Shown in pieces: positions 46,333-58,200 of a stretch of 60,000 nt of DNA. Below the pieces are notes generated by a model. The model was not told where the DNA came from. It searched no databases and saw nothing but the letters and a program-made list of their open reading frames with translations. The stretch is taken from the NCBI RefSeq assembly GCF_001949145.1, contig NW_019091376.1, forward strand, positions 1,670,314 through 1,730,313, written 5' to 3'. The translations under genes were made by a program, and so were the position numbers. Source of the stretch: Acanthaster planci. Taxonomy: Eukaryota; Echinodermata; Asteroidea; Valvatida; Acanthasteridae. The first letter of the stretch is position 1. Every line of letters begins with the position of its first letter.

Positions 46333-47130
46333 AGAAGGTGTTTAGCATTATCTTTAACAGTACAGGAATTACACAAGTCACTGAGGGATAGGTTCATGTT
46401 TATGCAGAAAGGCCTCAGGATATCTACACATGCCAATGCGAAGTCTGTAGAGGATGACTTCATACTATCTGCTCATGCCCCAACTGGAGATGGTGAAAGA
46501 GGGTTTCATGAGAATCCTTACTTAGGAATATGCCATTATTTCCCGTTAATGATTGTTTGAGGTTAATGTTTTGTTTGAGGTCAGATTTGAGATGGCCTTG
46601 AATTTCTGATATTGATTGTGGGATGTGGTAATCATCTTAACTTTTTTTGAGTTGCTGATATAGCAAGTTGGTCAGCTCTTTCATTACCAGGTATTCCACC
46701 CTGGCCTGGGATCCATTCAAAAGTTATTTGTCGTATGTGTTATATACATGTACATATAGAGGATGCCGCAAGTTATTTTATTTTCATGTGGCATCTGTGA
46801 AATAGTTTGCAAAGTTATACCAATCAGTTTTTACTGATTGAAGTGACCATTACATGACCGAAGTGGTTGAACATCTTCTATCCATTCTAGGGTGATTAAA
46901 GTAGCAAATACTTCTGCATTGAAAATACTGATACCATTATTCATTGTAATGCTTTTAGAGTATTTGGGTTCATGGATAGACATGCTGCAACCAGTAGTGT
47001 TTTTCTAGGGTCATAGGAGCCATCTGTGTAAATGTGTAAGAAATTATTCCAGTTGGAGTGGATAGTTTCCATGGTAGCATGGTGTTTTCTTTGGTGTTTT
47101 CAAGAAGAGTGAAGACACTCAGTAGCCTTG
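46333..47130 (-). pseudogene. Non-LTR retrotransposon relic with RNase H domain and zinc-knuckle
   Basis: Minus-strand frames give, in order, NWNNFLHIYTDGSYDP (catalytic Asp of the RNase H YTDGS motif, at 47034-47017), FNAEVFATLITLEWIED, then ITFEWIPGQGGIPGNERAD (46716-46660, the RNase H C-terminal motif), and finally SDLCNSCTVKDNAKHLLTE, a cysteine/histidine knuckle. This order is that of I-group LINEs that encode RNase H after the reverse transcriptase. Stops and frameshifts separate the pieces. The reverse transcriptase is not recognisable upstream beyond a short PWKL segment near 47060. The ORF is broken by the TIR element just after HLLTE. Confidence 0.85.
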
Positions 47131-47952
47131 GGGTCGTTCCCCACTGCAGCAACCCTTTTCAACTTCGGTCACTGAGGCTTATGCATTGCACAGGTACCAG
47201 CTTGTACCAGGATGTTGCATCTCCCTTGAAAAGCTCAGCAGGTCAATTCCAAGAAGAGAAGCCTGGTGGTCATGATTTCAAAGAGAGGAATGTCAAGTGT
47301 GGCAAGGTAACAAGAAACAATGTTCATTCACCAGATGAGTAAGGAAGGCATATCAGAGAGTGTACCTTCAGGAAAATCAGTTCAAGTTAAACACCATCAT
47401 GCCCTTCCGGATTATCGTTTTCTAAGTAGTTGTTAAGGAAATATTATTAATTTTAATTTAGTGCTGAGAATTCCATTGTGGGTTTTCCCCTCACATGTTT
47501 GCAAATTGAAACTCAGGGAGGGCTGTTTTGCAATCCAATAATCCAATAACATACCGGTAGGCAGTGTTACTTTTTATTGCTTGTCAGCGTTTTTAAAGAT
47601 TTATTTCCCAGACAAAGTAAATTGTTTTAATGTGAAAGATTTCAAATTGCATGTTTTGTGTGCTGGTGTCTTTGGAGGATTCTCCAGAAAAATTCCACCA
47701 TACCTGGTTCATGTTGCCTTGTAACCTTCACACAACTACTTATGTGCATGTCTGGAATTACGGAAATAGAAGAAAACATACTTCAAATTTCTGGGAAATT
47801 TTTGTTGAACATCTTTTGCTGGATTCTGCATTCTTTAGGAAGAAATGCAGTTTTTTCCACCTCCCTTAGATGTCGACCCCTTCTTTATTGGCTGGTATGC
47901 CTTTTCCTTCCCTGAGTGTTTCTGTGCAAAGCATTGGTGAAGACAGGCATTC

Positions 47953-48102
47953 CACAATAGTGCGCCTCCAAGAGTTTGCAATGCGTTGGCCAATCACAGT
48001 GTGTGAAATCTGTTAACCCAATGTGTGTTTGGAAAGGGTCAAAAGCTTTCGCATGTTGTGATTGGCTTACTCGTTGCAAAGTCTTGGAGGTGTACTGTTG
48101 TG
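47953..48102. mobile_element. GCCTCCAAGA MITE, copy 2
   Basis: Same ends (CGCCTCCAAGAGTTTGCAA / TTGCAAAGTCTTGGAGG) and same interior (CCAATCACAGTGTGTGAAAT, AACCCAATG) as 30244-30388, in the same orientation, roughly 80% alike by eye. Confidence 0.85.
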
Positions 48103-48222
48103 TATTGCCCGTATTGGTAGAAACAAAATTCTGCAGTGTAGAGCAAGACTTATTTTCATGGAGATACAAAGTGGAAAGTTTCTCTCGGCAAATTTTTGTG
48201 CTCAGTTAAAATGAACAGGTAA

Positions 48223-48483
48223 CCTGGGCCGAAATTTCATGTGACTGTTGTGCTGAAGAGTTTGCATGAAAGATTTTGCTGTAACCTCAAGTACTTTTTC
48301 ATGGTGTGGTTGTGTTGACAGTTGTGGTGTATGGAGATTTGATTTCCATTGTTACGTTAACTACTTTTTTTCCTCCAAGGTAAGCATGCCTTTTGCCATG
48401 CTAAATGCTTACGGTTTCCATGAAAGGCATGGAGCCTCTGCTAGCATAAAGTCATGCGCTTAGCAGCACCATGAAATTGGGCG
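48223..48483. mobile_element. GGGCC-AATTTCATG foldback element
   Basis: CCTGGGCCGAAATTTCATG at the left is inverted at the right as CATGAAATTGGGCG, with GTGCTG / CAGCAC inside. It is 261 bp and non-coding. The GGGCCxAATTTCATGG end is a widespread repeat in marine invertebrates (recalled). Confidence 0.65.
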
Positions 48484-51400
48484 AAGTTCCCAAGCAATAA
48501 ACCCTGGGTCATGCTTTGGTTGGTAACCTGTTTTCTGCTAAGCATGTATGATAGTTTCAATGCTGAGTAGATTCATGGAAGTTCAACAAAACTGGCCCTC
48601 TTTTGACTGGGGATGTGAGGATAAGAGTACCAGTAAGCAGAGATCTTACCAAAGATTATGGGCAAGGGCCCGTTTACTTTCAGGCCATACAAAAAAAGAA
48701 AAACATTAATATATTGAGGTTTATATTATTGCGTACAGTATGGTGAACCAACCAGTATTATTATGGCATGGGGCACTTTGGGGAAGAGTTGTGTAGTGGC
48801 AACACAATATGCTTCATATATGGTTTTAATTTTTTCAATAGGTATATGGTTTTGCTGAGGCCATCAAAAACATACCCTTAGTTGTAATACATGTAACTCT
48901 ACATGTACATGTATGCCCTCCCACAAGAAGTACAGTTATCCTGTAGTAACATCCTTTCTACAGTAGTTGAATCTAGACAGCACAAACTGTTTGTGCTGGA
49001 AGACATGCATGTAAGCCAATGGGCATACAGCCTTTCCAAGGCTACATGTAATCTGCTCTATTACTCTCCAACCTTCAAAAAGTACATGTGGGTACATGGT
49101 ACGTGCTGCAATGTATGTAATGAGGTTTGGGTTATAGGCTACAGTCCACTAATTCAAGGCCCACTGAAAACAGTGTAAAATCAGCACTGTTCAGGGCCCA
49201 ATTACATGCACACCAACATCCCTGAGATTTCTGAAGCACAAATGAAATTCTTGTCTGGTCACTAATCTTTCAATATCTTTTCAATTTTTTGTGGGTTAAC
49301 CAATTACATTTTTAATCATTCCCACAAAACAAAATCACCCCCCAAAAAGTGATTTTTCCGAAGTCTGATTGCGGCCATTTTTCAAGTGATAACCCTCAAC
49401 ATTCTTGGGCACTTAGGACCATTTTTCAACCATAGTTTTTAGCCATTCTGCTCTCATATGAAAGCTCCAAGACCCAGGGAGTTGATCCTGGCATGGATTT
49501 TATCTCACCATTTTGGGGGCCAAACAATCTCCTTTTTCAAAAGATACTGTGGGGGGCACTTTTAATGCTAATGAGCTGGCCAGATATTCTCACTTGAATT
49601 AGTGGTCTGCACCCTAAAGCAGCTTTCCATGAGCACCAGTTACTGTATGTGACAGTTTTATTATGTTCAGATTACCCGTACCAGTGGGAGCCTTTGAAAT
49701 GTTTGTTGGTAGCAAATATGCCAGTCCTGTTTACTACATGTTGTTGTGATTGTACAAGCATTGTTCTGGGCATGCGTGCGTAGTTCTGAGCACGTGCAAT
49801 GCTGTGAAAAAGGACCGTTATGTCCGCTACCACCAGTATTTCAAAGTCTGCCATTAGATTAAAAAATAGAATTGTGGTTTGTCTTCTTCCAGTTAGCCCC
49901 AACGTTCTTCTGCTGTTTAACTTGCTCCAGGTGGTGAACGGAGAGCCGTTCTTCCCCCCCCCCCACATGGAGGTTAATTCTGTTTTCATCCTGTGCTGTT
50001 TTTTCTGCATTGTTTCCAAAAAACCACTCAACTCTCCCTGAGTAGATTGATTAGAGGACTCCTGCCCCATGTCTCTCCTGTGGCTTCTTGGAAGTCCTGC
50101 AAATGGGTGTCTCTCTATCATCAGTGACAGGAATAGAGCCTGAAATTTTACCCCTGATGGCCCACTTCTTCAACCTGTGAATAGGAAATAATTGCGCAAA
50201 AACTGTTTGAATTAGCAATTATTTTGCATTCATTTGTTTCTTAAACAAAATCACCTCCAAAAAGGTCCAAGCAAATAATTTCCCAGTATATTAATTTGTG
50301 GTACGTGTAACTGAAAATGTCTTGACCTGAAAGAGAAACACCTTTGACCTCTCACTTTCAAAAATCTGAAATACATGATGACTGGTGCAATGCTGTGTAC
50401 ATCAGCATTTATGAAAAAAAATCGGATTGAAACTTTGCTGACAAGAACTACACTAGGCCAGTCCAGTTACGGTACCGGTACATCTAGAACCCATCAGCTG
50501 TAGGTAGGTAAATCTGCACAGTGTTAGACATTCTTGATCTCATGTAAATACATGTAAATGATATGAACACATGTGTACGAATAAGGAGACCTAGGTACAA
50601 TAATCCAGATTTGAAAGATCGTTATTGAAATGCTCTTTTAACCTATCTCCGGGTACTTTTTTTTCCACAGTCGTACTTGAACACAAAGATTCATACAGTT
50701 TAAATTCCAACAGTTTAGAAATCGTTCTTCCAAAAGTCACAGAATGTGACGGGGATCCAGTGTATAATTCCCATAGGGAGGCTGTGCAAGGATTCAGGAA
50801 TTGTAGCTCACCTTGTGACCTTTAGCTTTCGGGCTGTATATTATTTTGTAGAAGAAAATGCAACACCCCAATTCAACCTCCTCATTACTCCTCTAAGGAA
50901 GCTGGAAAAAAAAACCACAAATTTGTGCGTGGTTGTGTAGTGAACATGTTTATCCGCAATCAGATTGAGACATAGCAGACTGTGATGAGATTCAGGGACA
51001 GCACATTGTGATAGTGTCTTCTCCAAGTTGCCAAATGTGTAGTTGGGAATGCAAAGTTTGGACCCCTGCCCTTGAACTTGATCAGCAGCGAGAGTGCAGG
51101 TTGCCCCCTTTGATTGGTTCATTTGGGCTGGCCTGGTGCTCGTTGCCATCAGGTTTGACAGCTGACAGACCTCAACAGGTGGTCCACTGACAAGCCTCAG
51201 TCAGGCTCCAGTTTCCTCTGTTGTAACAGTTGGCTACAGGAAGGGGGAAGCATGAAGCAGAGATTACTTTTATTTTGTTGTTTTGGTTTTTTTTTCTGGT
51301 CAAGAATTAGAGATTGCAGGGAAGAAGGGAGAAAGAAGGGTTAGTGAATCAATTTATTAACTCCAAAAATTTTGGCACAACCTTGACTGCCAGATTACAT

Positions 51401-52156
51401 GTATTTGTGTCATGAATGGGACAACAATGTTGACTAAAGTTTGCAATCTACCGCCTGACCAGATGCAAAATTCACAAAGACTTGTCGGATTAAGCATTGT
51501 TAAGGTTAATTTCTCATTCACCCTGTGTCCTAGTTTAAATATTTTTTTTAAACAAGCAATAAATCTTGTACACTATCCACAGCCATGCAATGCCAGTGCC
51601 AGGTTCATGTATGTACTTATATGACAGGTGACCCATGAGATTACATCTCCCCCAATATCATGTTGAATAAGCCTGAAGCTGCATTCACTTTTGAATTTGC
51701 CCCTCCCCCCCCACCAAAAGCTGGACGCGCTGCTGAAAACTGGTTAAAGAGGTAAAGGAATGCCAGTTCAGGATATTGTAAAATGTACTTCATCATAAAG
51801 TTCTTGAGCTCAGTTTTTGTTTACATGTATATTATTAACATTTTCTAAGCACCAGAAATTTCTTCCCTCACTCTTCGTTTTGCTTTCTGTTTGAGTTCAG
51901 AGGACAATACCAGAGTAAACACTGTCCACTGCACATTCCCACATTTGGTACTCCCTCTTACAGGTGCACCCTTTCATCATTTTCAGACATGACACCTTCC
52001 GTTCAAGATCTGACAAGATACACCTGCAGTACTGCTGCAGGCTATGCCCCCCCAAAAAATTCAGCTGCACAGCAAAGGTCAAAAGAAACAAAGTAGTTCT
52101 GCTTCTGGTTACCAACCAGCCCCACATGTATTTTTTATGGTGCAACCCTAAACTTT
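48484..52156. other. No gene seen
   Basis: AT-rich DNA with TACATGTA octamers and a C-run near 49953; no exon or element was recognised. Confidence 0.35.
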
Positions 52157-52535
52157 ATATCATCATCATCACTGAGCGCTGTCCACTTTGAGCAGCTAGC
52201 CAATTGCTGCCCGTTGTCTGCCAATGACCAACAGTCAGTGATATATTTGTGGAGCCCACAATTGATTTGGCTGGTCCACATCAATCTGGGTCGTCCAGCA
52301 CGCCTTCGCCACGTGTGGTCACGCTGGTAGCTGAAAAGCGGATTGCCTGATGAGCTGGAGTTACCGGGTCCACACGTCTAACTTGGCCAAACATTATGTG
52401 GTGTAGTCTGGCGATTTCCCCTGGGATATGAGGGAGGCCAGTCCTACATGTAGCTGAAATGGTGTCACCTGTGTGCTGTCTGTCCTGCGGTATGCAGTTG
52501 CGTATCCTGCATTTGGTGTCGGAGAGAGGGCTAAT
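52157..52535 (-). pseudogene. LINE 3' end: C-terminal reverse-transcriptase segment with (ATG)n tail
   Basis: The minus strand gives FGQVRRVDPVTPAHQAIRF in one frame and then, after a frameshift, TWRRRAGRPRLMWTSQI in the next. That matches the GHV-RM ... RR-GRP--W order at the C-terminus of many animal LINE reverse transcriptases. The ORF runs into GATGATGATGAT just before 52157, a microsatellite 3' tail typical of these elements. Only the last few hundred bases survive, as usual for 5'-truncated insertions. Confidence 0.8.
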
Positions 52536-55175
52536 TCACAAAAAAATGCAGCTTTAGGCTTGTTCAACAGGATGTTGGGGGAGAAAAAAATATCAAAAGC
52601 CTTATTCGAGGTCCAAACATCCTTGCTCTTATTTCATGGTATTGCTTTTTAGGGTTTTGGTGCTAATATTTGATAAATATACTAATTACTTTCTTACCTA
52701 TGAAGTATTCTTTGTAAAAGAAAATCCAGTGAAGGGTGGGGAAGTTAACCCCCACCCTGATACGCCACTTGCTCTGTGATTTGCCTGCCTGAATGCTATT
52801 GAAGTGAAGTGAGAATGGACTGCAGGCTTTTCACATGTGGCTGTCATGGCCATATCATGGGCATCAGGTGGAATGACTTTTTATCAACAGGTTAAAAATA
52901 AACGAATTTTAAAAATTCTGTTGTCTTTCTCTGTCTTTACAAAACACTTCTCAACAAGCTTTTCTTACGTCAAAAACACTTATATTTGCTGTTTTGAGAA
53001 ATTCCTCTATTTTTACAAGTTTCCTTTGTCGTTTGCTATCGGGTAGTGAAAAGACATGCGTAATGATGCTCAATGAAGCAATCCTGTTCTGGTTCCTGTG
53101 GAGTAGTGTACAAACATTGGCAAAGAAGTTGTGATGGAAATGTTGCAACCAGTAGGCACATGTACATATGACTGTCCAAATACCAGTGGTGTTATACTGT
53201 AGCACACATGCAGGTTTAAGTTGAAAACATCAGTGGAGAAAGATTTCTGTGTGTTAATTCACAAAACTTGATCTCTCTTGTCCATGTACATGCATATTCT
53301 GCGTTCATGAATTTTGACTTCTTTTGAGGTTACCATAAAATTTTCTGCCGCAACACGAGGTTCTTCACCTGCCCCACCGATGCATCACGCAAGCTTACCA
53401 CTCGATATACGGACATTGTTGGCCAGTTTCCTATCATGACTAGCATTGAGAATAAGGGTGTGCACAACCAGTATATATTTAAAAATTACTGACCATAATT
53501 TTTTTTTTACATTAAATAAGGAAAGTTTTATCACCTTTTGTGGCATTTTAATAGCTGTTGTACAATGTAACAACAAAATGGAAACAGTCTAGGCTGAAAT
53601 TTACAAAGAATTGAATATCGTTTTTAATCACTAAAAAATATTGCCAAAAAAATCTTTTGACCAGCCAGCCGTATTTTTTGAAAGGCATGTGATCAGAAGC
53701 CAAATCATTTGGGGTTTTTTGGCCTAATATACACAGCGCTCATAAAGTAACATATTACTAGCCCAATGATTCTCACAGCAAACTGTAGCACTTCTCAAGC
53801 CTGAAAGCAATACCTGGATCAGTGCCACACGTACAGCTACAGTACATGACTATCATCTGTCTCTGATTTTTTTGATGAATTGATCAGCCCAATGGTGGAC
53901 TTACTGCTGCACCCCATCAGTTGCATGATCTAACAAACCCCCATTCCTTGACCAGCCCTGGATACTGTCATTTTTGACAAGCAGTTCTGTCCCCAATTGC
54001 AACAGTTTCCAACCGCCCACCCCCCATCCCTATTTCCATCTCAACAAAGAGGAGACTACATTATCTTTTGGTGTGGAGAGGTCAGCTGTATCCCTGCCAC
54101 TAAGAGATGGTGGTGAGGGATTCATTGATTGTGTGATCTTTTTGGACCTGCCCTGATGAGAAACACTAACTGTTTGGCAGACCTGTTGGCTTGATACCTC
54201 ATTCAACCCCAGGGGAAAAAAAGAATGCTTGTGCTCAAAATTTGGTCAGAGAAAAATACAAACTTTCTGTTTTTACTATGCCCTGCCTCTAAATATGAAA
54301 TAAAAACAAAGAAGCAAAATAGAAACGCCATTTGTGATTATGATTTTATGCAGTGGGCAAAGATTCCATATAGGGACAGATGCTGAGTTTCTATGAATTT
54401 CTATGAATTTGAGGGACTATCTCGCTCGAGAGAAAGCTGACCGTGTGAGACTAAAATCTTGCCATGAACTCACTTAAATATTGCTATCAAAGTTAGTGGA
54501 TAATCAGTTATATGACCATCACAGTGATGATATGATCAGTTCTTTCACAAAAAACTACAACTTGCAGTGAGAAATGTTTACTCCGGTCTGCACGTTTTTA
54601 CACGTAAGTCAAGAAGAGGGAAGCATGTCTGTAAAAGTAAACTACCCCTAACATGCCTGTCTGTTTCTGAAAATGCAAAAGTGATATCCTTTTATCTTTG
54701 CTCCTACAGTGTTTAATGTAATTTCCTAAAGGCAAAAATGCCTCACCATCAGGAATCACTTAAATGTAAAAGAGAAGATGGAAGTCTAGCACCTATATGT
54801 ATGTATTGTAAATAAAATGGCTTTTCTGGTCTGTATATGTAGATATGGAGCTGAGAAATACAGGCAAACATTGCATTTATGGCACTGTGACGATATTTCC
54901 AGAGAGAATAAGATTCTCCACCTGCTGAACAGATCATCTGCAAGGAGGAGCTGAAATTATTTATAAATTTCGTTAAAGCAGACTTGTCCTGTTGTCCCCC
55001 CAAATCCTGCTGTGTTAAATGCATAGCAATCTCCATAGGTGCAGTGCTAAAAGAAAAATGACAGGTTGCAGGAACCAAATCAAGTTCAGAATAGTCAGGG
55101 GTTTTATGGGGGGGTAATACATGTACTTTATTTTGTTGAAACTAAAGTGTTCTTTCATTATTCCGTAATTTCCGT

Positions 55176-55271
55176 GATAACTGATTTCTGTTGGACTTTA
55201 CTATGATGTCATAACTGAATTCAGTTCAGACTGATTTAAGTTTATAACTGATTTCAGTTCAGATTAAGTTT
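55176..55271 (+). repeat. Small degenerate tandem repeat
   Basis: Three units begin GATAACTGATTTC, CATAACTGAATTC and TATAACTGATTTC; the last two share TCAGTTCAGA and TTAAGTTT. Unit length is about 33 bp. Confidence 0.6.
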
Positions 55272-58200
55272 CTTGCTTTGGCTACTAAAGTGTCACATTG
55301 TTTCATGCAGATACCTGGAATCAAGATGTGATATGGATATATTTCTTATTTGAATGTGTGTAAGACGTCTTAAAATATCCACGCGAGTGACAGTTCTATG
55401 GGAAAAATTGATTTTTCGGGCCATCTCCAGTCATCGTTTACATGTAATACACAAAAATACTGGCACCCTACGCTGGCAATGAAGTGTCACTTTGCAATGG
55501 AGATACCAATATATCAACAATTCATAAACATATTGTTTTCAGTGTGTGGGGGCAATTTTGTCATCACTCTTATTGCCTCCCAGAAGTTGCCTTTTAAGGT
55601 CGATTTGCCAACATGCTGACTTGTGTCTGCTTTTGTAGTGGAGTATCAGCTTCCAGGGAATCAGTGCAGAGGCCGACTTCAGAAAATAAATCATGACTTG
55701 GAAAAGTGCTGGGAGCAAAGTAGCCCCCTTGCACAATATACATGTACAGTGTCGGCCGGCCGGTTGTGTCAAGATGGATGTGGGGGGGGAATGATTTATG
55801 CATGAATAGGGGTCAGAGGTTAAGATGATCACAAACGGAGATGGCTCCACGTTAAGGGCAGGGTCAGTCATAATGGCCTATCAGTTGGTCGTGCACGCGT
55901 GCTTGTTTGAACTCTTTGCTGTTCTATTATTGACACATTTTCTGGATCTGCCCGTTTTCATTTCCAATAGATTATGTGTTAAATGTGTTTAAATAACAAT
56001 ATGTTGACTTTTTCAATGAAGTGTGAAAACAGCAAAAAGGAGTTAGATTAAAAATTTCTTCCTTGAAAATGTTGCATTTGTTAAATCCCACCCATTTGTG
56101 TGAATAGGCAACCACCTGGTGACAGATTTGTCACAGCCACCCATGTGAAAACAAAAACAGACCAATTGTCCATTGTTCAGTGTCAAAGACAAGCCACCCT
56201 TTCAATTGACGTGCATTCTGTATAATGAAGCTGTCATTGGCAAGCATCATGAGAACATATTAAAGCTCGAACATGGCTAAGATTTGATTTCTCTTTCATC
56301 GACAATATTATAGGTACATGTACATGTACATATAATCTTTAGCAAAAGGTCTGAAAATAAAAACTAAAAACGTTGACGACTTTCAGCCTAGCTCACACTG
56401 ACAGCTTTAAATTGGTGCACATTGTGTAGAGTGAGAATGTTGCACGTGTTCGGGACAGACTTCTTTGTTTTCTTTGGTGGAGGGCGTTGTCCTCCATATG
56501 TTCACAAGGGGACCCCCCTGCATCCACCCTGCATTCCTCGATGTGTTCCAACATGTTTCCACTGAAATCTTCCCACTAACAAAGTCCATATATGGGCTTG
56601 TTCGGTTAAGTAAACCTTTCCCCTGAACTGCCAGCAGTTTAGACCAAAACAGGGCTCAAGCCACATAGGTTAATGCTTAGGGTTAAACCAGGATACCGTT
56701 TATTCTGCCCCACGGGAGAATGGAAAATATTATTCTGACAGCAACTCTGTTTTTTTTATCAAAATGCATTTACATGTACAGTATGCTGGGGCCGGATAGG
56801 CAATATAGAACTTGTTCAGTACTTGATGTGGTCTTAGAAAGCAAAGTTTTTCCCACTCCACTGACCTTGTTGAAAGTATTTACAGTTAGATCCCTTGTTT
56901 TTTGGGGGGGAGGGGAAATTTTCAAAGGAATAATGTTAAATTATTCAGCAATATTTTACTGCTATCAAGTACATGTATGGGTTGTTTTCTGTCACAGAGC
57001 ACTCAGCTCTGCCCAGATTCTAACTTAAGCATTAGGTTTTGCAAGTTTTGATCAATTTTTTCCAATCATTGAGTCCTTTGCCTTTTCAATTACAGGTTTG
57101 ATCAATTGGGTAGCACATTTTTCATCAGTTGGATTCCAAACAAGGTTTACTCAGCAATAAGAAGTTTAAGAAGTTTTGGCCATTCTCTGTACATGTACAT
57201 GTATATCTGTATTTTGACAAATTGGTTTTTGGTGCATCAAAAAGAAAATGTTAAGTGAATAATTGATACATCAATTGATTAGTGAACAATATTTTGGGCC
57301 CCATTATGCACCCCACAGACCCAAAAATTGTCAGAAAAGAAATGGGGTGTTGTTGATGCGGGCTGAATTTGATGATTGATGATATAATGATTGATAAACC
57401 CCCCCCCCTCCTCCTCCCTGCACATCTGATTCATGATCCTTCTTCCTGGATTCTAAGTTCCAGTTTAGCCTTGTAAGTCAGTACTTGTACATGTATATAT
57501 CCATGTACTGTACATGTACATGTACTTCCAGTGCACAGAAACCTTCACTGTTCATACAGTATGTGCTACACGTGCTTAGTGTATTACCATGCCATAATGC
57601 CCTGTAATCCCAGTGCAGTACCAGAAAGAGAAAGCACAGTGATGATTACTAGTGAACAGGTGCCCAGTGCCCAGTGGGGCATACACCGCCTAAGGTATGA
57701 TTTATAGCATAACCATTCTGGCCTTATATAGATTTTTATGTATATATATATATGTATATTTTTGGCACAATGCCCGACAAATGGGTTCATGTAACAGAGG
57801 ATTCTTAAATTGTGTATTTATGACATGGCAAGACGTGAAGGAATGCTCCAAACATGGTAAGTGTGCTGCCTCAAGAGTGCATTCTTATATAGAGCCCTCT
57901 GTTGGTACAAGGGAACAACTAGTGTTTGTGGAATTGCGAGCTCAGTTATCTTTGTTTTTGACAGTTTTCATGAACAACCCCCCAATTCAAATGTTTTCTT
58001 TCTTGCCTCAAGTCAGTGTTCTGAGGAATTTAAGCACACGCTTCATCAATGTACTGTCAACGGATAGCCACACTGTGGATAGCCACACCAGGTGTTTCTG
58101 TACATAAAAGACCAACAGGTGCAGCACTAGGAATAGCATTAGACCTCTGTCTTTGTCAAATGTATTTTTACTCACCTGTGGCAGGTGAACTGTGCCTGGC

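Noticed and set aside
57820-57866. ATG-containing stretch ending ATG|GTAAGTG as a possible third MARVEL exon
   Set aside because: No hydrophobic segment or MARVEL features, and no good acceptor upstream.
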